From contig JAHHHB010000006.1 in NCBI GenBank assembly GCA_019359545.1, forward strand, positions 85,343 through 149,342: a stretch of 64,000 bases of DNA, read 5' to 3'. Each line of letters starts with the position of its first letter. Position 1 is the stretch's first letter. This stretch comes from Desmonostoc geniculatum HA4340-LM1 (GTDB taxonomy: Bacteria; Cyanobacteriota; Cyanobacteriia; Cyanobacteriales; Nostocaceae). The translations under genes were made by a program, and so were the position numbers. The notes beneath the pieces were generated by a model. That model saw nothing but the letters and a program-made list of their open reading frames with translations. It made no database searches and was not told where the DNA came from. Positions 54,651-63,935 of this stretch are shown here, in pieces.

Positions 54651-56429
54651 TTAAAACGCTTGATAACTTAGGGAAAAACTAAGACCATTATCTTGTAGGG
54701 TATTCCCACCACTATTGACATCTATTAGCGGAATCCCATAATCTAAACGTAAATTCAAATCTGGAATCGGTTGCCAAATTAAACCTAATCCTAAGCTGGC
54801 AAATGTGTTTGAATTTGAATTAGTACCACGATTATTCCATGCTGTACCAACATCAAAAAAAGGTGCAATTTGCAATGCATTGGAAGATGTTATAGGAATA
54901 CGAGCCTCAACTGAACCTGTAATTCCATTATCTGCTACAAATTCATTTTGACGGTAGCCGCGCACTGTATCAACTCCACCAATACTAAATTTTTCTAAAG
55001 ATAATAAAGAATCTCCTGTGAGTTGGGCGTTGAGTCTTGTTAATAATATTGTTCGTGGTGATAACCGCTGCACCCACTGAAATTGTCCTAACCAAGAAAA
55101 GAAGCGTCCGTCAGTACCTAAGTCGTTAACTGTTGCATCAAATGCAGCAATACCAAGACTGAATTGAGAACGTGCAGCTAAAACTCTTGTAGCGCTGCGT
55201 TCTACCCAATCTTGTGAAAAACGAATGACTGTAACTTTTGATAGACCATTTTCGGGGCCTTCAGAAAATGAAAAGGGAATGTCATTGAGTAGAAATGTTT
55301 GGCTGCGACGTAAATCTAAGCCTAAACCAATAGCGAATTCAGATTGCGGTTTGCGGTACAAAGGTTGACGATAATTAAAAGAATAGGTTTGGGCTTCACT
55401 TTTAATATCCAAGTCCCGGAATTCATCTTCAACAATGCGGCTGTCGCTGTTATTGATGCGAAAAGCAAGAGTACCGTTGTTGGCATTTATCGGATTTGTA
55501 TAGCTAATATTATATATATTCAGTCCTTCAGTAATTCCATATTCAGCAGTTAAACTGTCGCCAAAACCCAACAAGTTATCATGGCTGAGAAATACCCCTG
55601 CTTGGGTAGAACCAATACTGGGAGTTTGATTGTTGGCTGCAAATACTCCGCCATGAAATGCAGGTGCTTCGGTAATTATTACTTGTAAGATATTGCTACC
55701 GGGAGCGCTACCAGCGGTTAACTGTGCGTTTACCCGTTCAATTAAAGGGTCAAGTTGTAATAGTTGCAGTGCTTCTTCTAAACGTTTTTGATTTAAGGGT
55801 GTGGAGGAGGCTTTTTGCAAACGCGATCGCACGTATACTGGTTGTAATCTCCTTAATCCACTCAGTTCAATTTTTTCTAGCTCACCTTCTACTACTTGAA
55901 TTTCTACCACACCATCAGTCAGGTTTTGATTGTTGGGCAAAAATGCACCACTGGTAACGTAGCCCTTTTTGATGTAGAGTTCGGTGATATCTGAACGTAA
56001 TTGAATCAAGTCTCCAAAAGTGACTTGACGATTTTCAAATGGCTTAATTAACTCTCCAATTTCATCTTTTAAAACTGTATTTCCAAAAACTTCGACTTTT
56101 TTAACTAAAAAACTTTCATTACTGGGAAAATTCGTATCTGATGGTGTTGGTGTATCAGGAGAAGTCAGAATTGGAGGAGAAGCAGAAGGCGCAGTGGGAG
56201 GAGGAGTTGCTGGAGGGGTTGGTTTGGGAATTGTTTGGTCTAAGGTTTCCGGTGTTGTTGGGGGAATATTAACTCCAGGTGGAGGAGTGGATTGAGCAGA
56301 CACAACGCTAGGGAAAATAACTAAAATCAAGACTAGGTATATATTGTAGCGCTGAAGTCTTGGCTTTTTTCGTTTGTTGTTTTGCTGTAATTGGATATTT
56401 TCCACAGACTTGAAGGTAGCAACTAACAC
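54651..56429 (-). CDS. TpsB/FhaC family outer-membrane transporter
   Basis: 592 residues. A Pro-rich linker after the signal (about 45-100) is followed by two POTRA domains (FLVKKVEVFGNTVLKDEIGELI and VVEIQVVEGELEKIELSGLRRLQ), then a 16-strand barrel with the conserved VRGYRQNE (in the lid/L6 loop). It secretes a partner exoprotein across the outer membrane (two-partner secretion) or acts as an Omp85-like channel. No TpsA-type exoprotein is beside it in the window; the RTX protein is 20 kb away and not of the TpsA type. Confidence 0.85.
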   Translation of the reverse strand: MLVATFKSVENIQLQQNNKRKKPRLQRYNIYLVLILVIFPSVVSAQSTPPPGVNIPPTTPETLDQTIPKPTPPATPPPTAPSASPPILTSPDTPTPSDTNFPSNESFLVKKVEVFGNTVLKDEIGELIKPFENRQVTFGDLIQLRSDITELYIKKGYVTSGAFLPNNQNLTDGVVEIQVVEGELEKIELSGLRRLQPVYVRSRLQKASSTPLNQKRLEEALQLLQLDPLIERVNAQLTAGSAPGSNILQVIITEAPAFHGGVFAANNQTPSIGSTQAGVFLSHDNLLGFGDSLTAEYGITEGLNIYNISYTNPINANNGTLAFRINNSDSRIVEDEFRDLDIKSEAQTYSFNYRQPLYRKPQSEFAIGLGLDLRRSQTFLLNDIPFSFSEGPENGLSKVTVIRFSQDWVERSATRVLAARSQFSLGIAAFDATVNDLGTDGRFFSWLGQFQWVQRLSPRTILLTRLNAQLTGDSLLSLEKFSIGGVDTVRGYRQNEFVADNGITGSVEARIPITSSNALQIAPFFDVGTAWNNRGTNSNSNTFASLGLGLIWQPIPDLNLRLDYGIPLIDVNSGGNTLQDNGLSFSLSYQAF

Positions 56430-56514
56430 GAAATTATTATTTTTTCATAACTTGATTTTAGAGTATCATACTGAGTTTTTCCTGGCAAGTAATTGAGGAT
56501 TATTGCGCTGTCCA

Positions 56515-56545
56515 GATACCCGACTTCTTTAAGAAGTCGGGTATC
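56515..56545. repeat. 31-bp perfect palindrome, copy 2
   Basis: Arms GATACCCGACTTCTT / AAGAAGTCGGGTATC. It differs from copy 1 (53719) by one base pair at the fourth position, compensated in the other arm. It sits between the FAD oxidoreductase and TpsB genes and might form a hairpin in RNA. Confidence 0.75.
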
Positions 56546-56552
56546 TAACTTT

Positions 56553-57689
56553 TCAGAATATTTGTCTAATAATTTCATCTTCCTTACCAGCTGCAAACTT
56601 AGCAAAGCGCTCTGCTAAAGGTGGTATGGTTACAAGGGGATTGCTGAATCCACTAAAAACATGAACGCTCTCAAATCCTGGAATAGCACCAATTAAAGGA
56701 AACTGATTACCACTAAATGCCACTAAGCAATGATGCCAAGTTCCTGGCAGATTCTCCAAAGCTGGTAATACTTCCCCGACACTTTGTCGCAACCATTTTT
56801 CGCTCCCTTGGGAGTTTACTTTAGCATGAGGATCTGTGAGAACGCGGCTAATTTGACCCAAACTCAAACTACCATCTTGAAACTGAATTGCACCAGCATC
56901 TAAAATGGCTGGTACTGGTTCATTACCTGGTTCATCCCACAATTCATCGACTTGAGTGGATTGAGTTTCTAATTGAAATCGTTGGACATTCGCTGGCATA
57001 ACTAAGGTGCGTAACTTCACATCAACTGGTGCAGTTTTTATTATTTCTGCGTGGGTAAAATATATTTTCAGGGACATACCAGCTGCTTTTAATAGTTGGC
57101 GGGTAAGTCCACCTGCACAGATGACAACATTTGCACTATGGTAAGTTGCAGTGGTGGTTTGTACACCATTTTCCAATATTTGCAATACTTGGCTAATTTG
57201 CACTTCTCCCCCAGCACGTACAAAAGCTTGAATGTAAGCTTGTGCTGTTTTTTGTGGATGAATGTGACCGTGTTTAACAGTTAAAGCACCAGATATGGCC
57301 TGTTGATTTAGCAGTGGTTCTAGTTCACCAGCTGCTTGGACACTGAGTAAACGCGGTACAACGGCACAATTACTATACGATGCAGCGATCGCCACTGGGT
57401 CACTAGAGGCTGAAATAGTCAATAATAAATCTAATTCCCGAAATTCGATATCAGCGTCTAACTCTTGAGATAGGATATGGTAACGAGCGATCGCATCTTC
57501 ACACAATTGCCGAGTTAATGCTGTAGTACCCGACCAATAAGCAAGTCCACCATAACTATAGCGAGTTGCATTCTCTGGTGTTGCATATTGTTCCACCAGA
57601 AGCACACCAAAGCCTGCTTTCCTTAGTTCATAAGCAAGGCTAGCACCCGTAATCCCGCCACCAACCACAATCCAGTCGTAAGTTTTCAT
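56553..57689 (-). CDS. FAD-dependent amino-acid/glycine-oxidase-like oxidoreductase
   Basis: 378 residues. The FAD-binding motif is DWIVVGGGITGASLAYELRKAG at the N-terminus, followed by GGLAYWSGTTALTRQLC and a DAO-type substrate domain with VKHGHIHPQKTAQAYIQAF and a C-terminal HCLVAFSGNQFPLIGAIPG segment. It is probably related to ThiO/glycine oxidases or to D-amino acid dehydrogenases; the substrate is not fixed. Upstream of the TpsB gene by about 120 bp on the same strand. Confidence 0.8.
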   Translation of the reverse strand: MKTYDWIVVGGGITGASLAYELRKAGFGVLLVEQYATPENATRYSYGGLAYWSGTTALTRQLCEDAIARYHILSQELDADIEFRELDLLLTISASSDPVAIAASYSNCAVVPRLLSVQAAGELEPLLNQQAISGALTVKHGHIHPQKTAQAYIQAFVRAGGEVQISQVLQILENGVQTTTATYHSANVVICAGGLTRQLLKAAGMSLKIYFTHAEIIKTAPVDVKLRTLVMPANVQRFQLETQSTQVDELWDEPGNEPVPAILDAGAIQFQDGSLSLGQISRVLTDPHAKVNSQGSEKWLRQSVGEVLPALENLPGTWHHCLVAFSGNQFPLIGAIPGFESVHVFSGFSNPLVTIPPLAERFAKFAAGKEDEIIRQIF

Positions 57690-57940
57690 CAGAAAAATGG
57701 GTTACTAATATGTTGCTTGTAAACGACTTGAAAGATATTATCCCGCAAGGATAGGCAGATAAATCAGCGATCGCTCTTTTTGGCAACTCTCCAAACAAGC
57801 AATTTCTATATCATCATTCGGATGACAGAAAAAAGCAATAGAATACTGAGACTGGTTTATCGAACAGAATAAAGGCGTAAATTGGCAAAGGTATTGAATA
57901 AAATTGCGTTCAGTTGGTGAATACCCTAAAAAAATTTGGT

Positions 57941-59764
57941 ATGTTACTCATGCTCAGATGCTTAAGCAACCGTAAAATCTCCTCAGTGGCTATGCTTTGG
58001 CTTGTTATATGCTTTACTCTAGTAAGCGTGCATTCATGTAGGCAAACAAATATGATATCAGCACCCTATCTGCTGACCGACCCATTTTTGCAACTGCCAA
58101 CTGAAAATTCAGTGCGAGTAGTTTGGTTTACCGAGTTTGCTGGTACTCAACACACAGTGTTCTACGGTGAAAATCTCAAACAAACCGCTAAGGCAAATAC
58201 TATCAAACTCAGTCGCACGCGTGAAGACCAAAAATCAAGAGTTGCAAACCAAATCCAAGACGGCCAAGTTTATCAAAAACCCGTTGGGCGTGACATTTGG
58301 CGACATGAAGCTGAGGTAACTGGGTTAACTCCTGGTGTGCGGGTAAACTATCGCGTCACGAGTGTGGGGGAAGATGGAGGAAGTGTTAGCAGCGATGTTT
58401 TTACTCTTGCTGGTACTCCCAAACCTGGTACACCATTAAAAATTCTACTTACTTCAGACCATCAATTAAAGCCCATGACATCTGCAAATTTGCAAAAGGT
58501 AGTAGAAACCGTTGGACGAGTTGATGGGGTGTGGTTTGCTGGTGATTTGGTAAATATTAGCGATCGCGCCTCGGAATGGTTTGATGATAATACAGGTGGT
58601 GCCTTATTTCCCGGTTTACAAGGTCGTGCTAAATACGAAATCACCCACGACGGTGTTAAGACAACCTACACTGGTGGGGAAATAATTCAACATGCACCCA
58701 TGTTTACTTGCATTGGTAATCATGAAGTCATGGGGCGATTTGCGAGAACTGGAAGTTTAAATGATGAATTTGATGATACCATTCCTCATGCAGTTGCCGA
58801 AAAATTGTACCCCGATCAATCTTTGATAGATAATTCTTTTAATACTGTTACCTATGAAGAAATTCTCACTCTACCAACCAGTCAAGAGGGTGGAAAAAAA
58901 TATTATGCAGTTAGCTTTGGTGATGTACGTCTCGTAGTATTATACATTACGAATATGTGGCGCACTCCCAACTTAGATGTCAAGCGTAAAGGTAGATATC
59001 AAGAAGCAGAAAAGGATTTCAATAATCCAGAAAATTGGGGTTATGGACAGGTGATTTATGAGCCGATTGCTAAAGGTTCCAAGCAGTATAATTGGCTAGA
59101 GACAGAACTCAACAGCCCTGAATTTAAACAAGCAAAATACAAAGTTGTGATGTTTCATCATCCGCCTCACACTTTGGGTGATAATATAGTTCCTGCCTAT
59201 ACAGATCCAGTACAAACAATTGAGCGGAATGGTGACAATATTAAAGCAGTGCGTTACGAGTATCCCAAAGACGCAGATTATATCATCCGCGATGTTGTGC
59301 CAATGCTTGAAACTGCTAATGTACAATTAGTATTTTATGGACATTCTCATTTGTGGAATCGCTTTGTTAGTTCCAGTGGAATGCACTTTTTAGAAACATC
59401 TAATGTTGGTAATACTTATGGCGCTGCTTGGGGTGAGAGAAAGCGAGAAGTGCCAATTAACTATCAAGAAGATTATGTTCAGCTTGGCGATCCCAATGGT
59501 TTAGAACCGATTTTACCAACAATTGCGCCTTTGTTAGGTGAAGATGGTAAGGCGATGCCTTATGTTGCTAGTAATGAGATTACTGTTTTTAGTATTTTTG
59601 ATACGGGGACGGGTGCAATTAGTAGTTATCGTTTTGATACTCGCAAGGCTGATTCAGAGGTGGTGAAGTTTGATGAGTTTAAGTTGAATCCCCGGAGGGT
59701 TAAAACTTGTCATCGCGGATTTGAAACCCAGAATTTTTGTTCAAAAATCCAACAATTTGCTTGA
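57941..59764 (+). CDS. Purple-acid-phosphatase-like metallophosphoesterase
   Basis: 607 residues from ATG 57941 (MLLMLRCLSNRKI). Lipobox-like LVSVHSC at about 30-36. An N-terminal fibronectin-III-like domain (PYLLTDPFLQLPTENSVRVVWFTE) precedes the calcineurin-like catalytic domain: metal-ligand motifs SDHQ, AGDLVN, CIGNHEVMG, MFHHPPHT and FYGHSHLWNR are all there. It probably hydrolyses phosphomonoesters in the periplasm. The last 65 bp overlap a minus-strand frame; the C-terminal residues RRVKTCHRGFETQNFC do not look like the family, so the natural end may have been altered. Confidence 0.85.
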   Translation: MLLMLRCLSNRKISSVAMLWLVICFTLVSVHSCRQTNMISAPYLLTDPFLQLPTENSVRVVWFTEFAGTQHTVFYGENLKQTAKANTIKLSRTREDQKSRVANQIQDGQVYQKPVGRDIWRHEAEVTGLTPGVRVNYRVTSVGEDGGSVSSDVFTLAGTPKPGTPLKILLTSDHQLKPMTSANLQKVVETVGRVDGVWFAGDLVNISDRASEWFDDNTGGALFPGLQGRAKYEITHDGVKTTYTGGEIIQHAPMFTCIGNHEVMGRFARTGSLNDEFDDTIPHAVAEKLYPDQSLIDNSFNTVTYEEILTLPTSQEGGKKYYAVSFGDVRLVVLYITNMWRTPNLDVKRKGRYQEAEKDFNNPENWGYGQVIYEPIAKGSKQYNWLETELNSPEFKQAKYKVVMFHHPPHTLGDNIVPAYTDPVQTIERNGDNIKAVRYEYPKDADYIIRDVVPMLETANVQLVFYGHSHLWNRFVSSSGMHFLETSNVGNTYGAAWGERKREVPINYQEDYVQLGDPNGLEPILPTIAPLLGEDGKAMPYVASNEITVFSIFDTGTGAISSYRFDTRKADSEVVKFDEFKLNPRRVKTCHRGFETQNFCSKIQQFA

Positions 59765-60011
59765 CCCAGTTTGCCAGTCGGTCAAATTTATGCTTGATGA
59801 GTGATTCCAGTCCGTTGAGTCGATATTCTGTAAAGAGCTTCTTTTCTTTATATTCGACCAAGTGAACATCTAATTTCTTTTCTACTTTATAAAGTCTGTC
59901 TACAAAACTATCTTTAAGTTGATCGACAGCGTATAGCAATTTATTTTCTACCTTGTCAATCTTGCTATTTATATTAGCCTCAATTTGGGCTAATCGATAA
60001 ATAGCTCCCAC
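59700..60011 (-). CDS. Membrane-anchored coiled-coil small protein (holin-like?)
   Basis: Family not recognised. The 103-residue frame starts at GTG 60011, but the frame stays open to about 60138 and the upstream codons give QDDWNNLTIIIGLLTVVGAI, a membrane segment continuous with the GAIYRLAQIEANINSKIDKV coiled coil. No ATG is present in that extension, so the true start may be lost or shifted. The helix plus coiled coil is reminiscent of phage holin or spanin accessory proteins, which is only a guess. It is the last gene of the minus-strand cluster and overlaps the phosphoesterase end. Confidence 0.5.
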   Translation of the reverse strand: MGAIYRLAQIEANINSKIDKVENKLLYAVDQLKDSFVDRLYKVEKKLDVHLVEYKEKKLFTEYRLNGLESLIKHKFDRLANWVKQIVGFLNKNSGFQIRDDKF

Positions 60012-60159
60012 TACTGTTAATAGCCCAATAATAATAGTGAGATTGTTCCAATCGTCTTGGTTGAGAATTGTAGTTGTAATTCTAAACGTGTCTGCTATTA
60101 CATCATTGGGGAAAAACTACCAGCTATTACTAACAGTTAATTCCCCGACCAACTCCCAA

Positions 60160-60331
60160 TTAGCCACGAGAAACAACGCGCAGGCTAAAGCCAACGCTTT
60201 GAATAGTTCCACTGCCACCACCAGTAATGGTGTACAGCACTACCAATACTTTGATAAAGTCCAGCTGTTGATTTGAAGTAAAGCTTATCAAAAGCAGCAT
60301 TGGTAATGAAATACTTTTGAAGTTTGGGCAT
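60160..60331 (-). pseudogene. Small unknown protein gene with +1 frameshift
   Basis: From ATG 60331 the frame reads MPKLQKYFITNAAFDKLYF, then KSTAGLYQSIGSA. Skipping one base near 60232-60240 the other frame continues YTITGGGSGTIQSVGF then SLRVVSRG to a stop at 60160. The two halves join as one plausible 56-residue protein. There is no known family. Either an indel in the DNA, a sequence error or recoding explains it. Confidence 0.55.
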
Positions 60332-60334
60332 AAA

Positions 60335-60683
60335 TTACCCAAGTTGAATTCTTGTCGGGTAGTAAGCTGTTTTAATTTTGAGGTTGTTAAAAGTAGCCCC
60401 AACTAAAGTAGCGCGTGCCTGCATTGCTTTATCTCCGGACACAACTAAAGTAGCCGTTTTTCTCTTGGGAACTCCTGCGACAGACCCAATATAGGTTATT
60501 TTAATTTTGCGAATTAAACCGTCAGCTACTGCGCGACCAACTGTTGTACTTGGCACGCCTGTGGGTAACACCTAATGCAGCACCAAAGGAACTGTAAACA
60601 TCTGGCAAAACCAATAAAACTCTATTTTCTCCTGTGCCAACCACGTGAGGCACATTTTCAACCCCTGCAATTCTTGAAGCCAT
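60335..60683 (-). pseudogene. Unknown 115-aa protein gene with +1 frameshift
   Basis: From ATG 60683: MASRIAGVENVPHVVGTGEN, RVLLVLPDVYSSFGAALGV. A run of CCC (60563-60565 on the minus strand) has one base too many, after which the other frame continues TTGVPSTTVGRAVADGL, IRKIKITYIGS, and ends AYYPTRIQLG. Read with the correction it is one protein of about 115 residues, stopping 4 bp before the next ATG. It looks like a structural or capsid-type protein of beta-rich composition. No family identified. Confidence 0.6.
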
Positions 60684-60912
60684 AAGCTAAGTTCAAAATT
60701 TAGGTAGCAATTGATTGATCAATAGCTAACACAAGCTAAACAGTGTTCCGGGACTTGGAAATGTTATACATTTCGTTCGGTTTTACAAGCGTAGCGAGTT
60801 AGCCTGCATGATTTTTCATGATCTAATCGTTTACCATTTGCTGGGACTGCTTGAGAATCTTGTGAAAAATATAAAAATAATTGTGGATGACCGGAAACAG
60901 GTAAAGCAGTAT

Positions 60913-62903
60913 CTAGACTGCTGCCGCGATCGCTGCTGCTTTTTCGCCTGCTGTATTTAGGAATTGGAAAAATTTGCCCTGTAGATTAGGCTGCGGGTTC
61001 ATGTACCCATAAGCGTTTTCTAGCAAGACTCCGCCCTTTCTCAAAGCGTTACCGATTTTGCCGACATTACCGCCTACAACTTCTAACCCGGTAGTTATCA
61101 ATCCACCTAAAGCGGTCACCTGGTTGAACACGTTGCTAGTAGCTTGGTAAATCCTGTTGGCTTTCTGCCAATTCTCGGTCAGCGTGTTGTAGTTCTCTGC
61201 CCCAATAGCAGTTTCGATTACTTCGTGAACAGCCTTACTAAGTACATTGCTCAACGATATAGCTTCGCCGTTTATGCCTTTAGGTAAGATAAACCCGGTG
61301 ATACTGTCAACAATGCTGATCAAAGTTTGTCCGAGGTTATTTGAAAGCATCAAAGCGTTGTGAACTGTTGCAGCGAACGTTAAGACTGACAACGCTTTTT
61401 CAAGATATGTATTTTCAGCAATTGTTTTAATAAATTGCGATAAACCGCCTGTTACTTGCGCTCCTAATTTTGTGTTAATGACGTTCAGGAGAGCTAAGAT
61501 AGCAGCATTACTAACCGCCATTACTGCGTCATAAATCTGTTTTAGTAACGCCAGTATTGGTGCTAATGCAGCCAATATCGGAGTGAGAATTGTTGTTCTG
61601 GTAGTGCTATGCTGCGCTGTGCTATTTGCCCTTGTTTGTGTATGCTGCGAAACGATTAATGCCCGTAATGAAGCTAAATCCCCTGGGTTCACGTCTGTAC
61701 CATCCCTTCCGTCTCTTCCATCTCTTCCGTTGATGCCAATACCGTTACGCCCTGGCGCACCTGGTCTACCCGGAAAACCGGGTTCACCACGTTCACCTCT
61801 GGGTCCAGGAGTACCAGGTAAGGTGATTACTGTTGTGATGCCGTCTCTGCCAGGAATGCCACTTCTTCCTGGGACGCCTGGGATACCTTGTGCGCCGGGG
61901 ATACCTTGTATGCCTCGTAGGGATTTAATACCTTGATAAAGTGCTAGCGCCGCTAATGCGGTTGTCAGTGCTGTACCTGCTTTGCCGAGTGCGTCACCTG
62001 CAATAGATTTTGCTTGCTCACCGATAGATTTGGCTTCTGTTGCTGAGCGCTGTGCCGTTTGCGCTTGCAGTTCTGCTTGTGCTGCTTTGTTGTACGCAGT
62101 GGTAGCATTTTCATTCGCCCTGCTTTAAAATCTGCTTGATTAGCAATACCTTTTGCTAATTCCGCGTTATCACTAGCGGTTTTAGCGAACTTTTGGGCTG
62201 CTTTGGCTGCTGAATCTGAGCTATTAGCTGTATTAATAGCATTATTGGCGTTACGTCTTGCTATTTCAGCAAGTTCTTCTGCACTACGTGCTTTTTGTGT
62301 CGCACCTTCGGCCGCACCTGCGGCGACATCAGCCACGCTATAGGCATTATCGGCTCTTGCTTGAGCTACTTTTGCCTTTAATTCCGCTACTTCTGCCGCA
62401 CGTGATGCAGCAGATGCTTCACTGGATGCTTTCGTAGCAGTAGATGTAGCCGAATACGCTTGCGATGATGCGGTGTCCGCTGTTTTTGATGCATTGTTGG
62501 CGGTTCCTTCTGCGCTGGTCGCTTTGCGAAAAGCTTCCGCTGCATCCCTCTGTGACTTCACTGTTTCATTCGTTGCCTTAAGTGCCTGTGATTGAGCGTT
62601 ATTTGCAGTCGTCTCTACAGCGAAAACTTTCGATAAGGCTTCTTTTGCTTTTTGCAAGCCACTATCAATCTGTGGTTGCAATCGATTGACTATAACTGCA
62701 CCCCCCGCTGCTACCGCAGTAGCGATGTCAGGTTGTAGTGCAGATCGTGTGGATTGAATGATGCGGTTTTCATCGATCGGCTTCAGTCCCGCTATTTGGG
62801 CTTTCAACTGATTAATCTGTGATTGCAAGCTACTACAGCAATCACACTTTCCAGCACAATTTAAAGCCTGCTGGAGATTAGAAATTGTGCTAGAGGAAGA
62901 CAT
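60913..62903 (-). pseudogene. Coiled-coil and collagen-like fibre protein, 663 aa, with one frameshift
   Basis: Two open frames join by one -1 shift near 62112-62118 (GCGAATGA, one A probably missing). The product starts MSSSSTISNLQQALNCAG with a CDCC motif, then a long Ala-rich coiled coil (about 60-300, ETTANNAQSQALKATNETV type), a short hydrophobic segment, and Gly-X-Y collagen repeats (encoded about 61923-61695: GIQGIPGAQGIPGVPG, GTPGPRGERGEPGFPG, GRDGRDGRDG). After that comes a helical C-terminal domain (about 405-663). The architecture resembles phage tail fibres or surface fibres. The plus-strand Pro/Gly-rich frame 61583-61936 is just the opposite strand of the collagen part. Confidence 0.7.
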
Positions 62904-62904
62904 T

Positions 62905-63369
62905 TTAAGAACAATTCCTTTGCTTTAATTGATTAGATAGTCCTTCAATTTGTGACCAATCGGCATTGCTAATGCACTTTCCACTACAGCCGACACCACA
63001 AGTAGATTCGCAATCAGATAATGCTTGATACAAACCAGGAGTATTGTATTTATCAGAAGAAAAGCACTGTCCATTAACACAATCATAAAGAGTCGAGGTA
63101 GTTATACAACTGTTGCAATTTCCTCTTAATGCTCTCCCCGCTACGGCGCTATTATATTGAGACTGAGTTGGGCAAGCAATAATATTGCCTGGAGTCACAT
63201 AAAAATCTGTCGCTCCAGATGCCAAAGCACCATTTACAGCGGGTAATTTGTATTGACCTGAAGGGTAACTAGAGCCTATTATCCAACCAGGAGTACCACT
63301 GCTAACACAAAGGGCGAAAGCATAAAAAGTTGAGCCGACATAGCCCTGCCAAACATAGCAAGTTGCCAT
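62905..63369 (-). CDS. Cysteine-rich hypothetical protein, 154 aa
   Basis: MATCYVWQGYVGSTFYAFALC... with 14 Cys in the C-terminal half (CNSCITTSTLYDCVNGQCFSS, CESTCGVGCSGKCIS), suggesting disulfide bonds or metal binding. No signal peptide is evident. The start overlaps the preceding stop as TAATG, and its stop is 1 bp before the fibre gene, so these three genes are translationally linked. Function unknown; possibly the tip or adaptor of the fibre. Confidence 0.65.
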   Translation of the reverse strand: MATCYVWQGYVGSTFYAFALCVSSGTPGWIIGSSYPSGQYKLPAVNGALASGATDFYVTPGNIIACPTQSQYNSAVAGRALRGNCNSCITTSTLYDCVNGQCFSSDKYNTPGLYQALSDCESTCGVGCSGKCISNADWSQIEGLSNQLKQRNCS

Positions 63370-63719
63370 TAGTAGTTATCCGGGTCTAGAGTTGCACCTG
63401 TGTCAATTTTCGCCAACGAAAGTGTTATTTGGTCGAGTCTGTATTGTGTCGTCCCTCGTGTGGTAAAAGATGCATATCCATCTGCCATTGTTAAGGCTTG
63501 TTCTGTGTTTGCATCAAAATTTGTTTGAGTTAGATAAGCTTTTGCGTTTAATGCGACTGCTACCAAATGCCCTTCAGCACTTCCAGTTGTTGGAGTTCCA
63601 AGACCGGCTGCTTGCAATGCAGTATCAGGAATAAACAATCCTGCCGATGGAGCCGCCGCTCCATTCGCTAGTCTTACCGCTCCCGTCCCAAATATTTGCG
63701 CCAAAGTTGGTTTCGTCAT
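63369..63719 (-). CDS. Hypothetical structural-type protein, 116 aa
   Basis: MTKPTLAQIFGTGAVRLANG at the N-terminus, Ala/Thr/Gly-rich, with SAEGHLVAVALNAKAYLTQTN and TLDPDNY at the C-terminus. The even polar/hydrophobic pattern and lack of Cys suggest a beta-rich structural protein. It is the first gene of the minus-strand cluster; the short intergenic to the divergent integrase start probably holds the promoter. Confidence 0.6.
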   Translation of the reverse strand: MTKPTLAQIFGTGAVRLANGAAAPSAGLFIPDTALQAAGLGTPTTGSAEGHLVAVALNAKAYLTQTNFDANTEQALTMADGYASFTTRGTTQYRLDQITLSLAKIDTGATLDPDNY

Positions 63720-63935
63720 AAAAACGGATTCTAATGAAGTGAATAAATCTGTTTTATGCGTTAATCAAATTTGTGTAAATCTTCTTCTTTTATGTAAAAC
63801 AAGAGGTATTACTGATGCTCTGTGATGCTTGCTCTGAATACGATTGAGGCGAATATTTCTAATACACAAACTGAGAAATATTCCGGTTTAACCAGTACCA
63901 ATGGTTAAACCGGAATAGCAGAAGCTCTAAAGAAT
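63720..63935. promoter_or_regulatory. Divergent spacer with two overlapping inverted repeats
   Basis: Inverted repeat A: GAATATTTCT (63851-63860) with AGAAATATTC (63874-63883). Inverted repeat B: ATTCCGGTTTAACCA (63880-63894) with TGGTTAAACCGGAAT (63902-63916). They share 63880-63883, so only one can form at a time. Repeat B ends 19 bp before the start codon at 63936. It could be an operator, attachment site arm, or attenuator. Confidence 0.5.

Noticed and set aside
61583..61936. Plus-strand Pro/Gly-rich frame
   Set aside because: It is the complement of the Gly-X-Y collagen codons of the minus-strand fibre gene.
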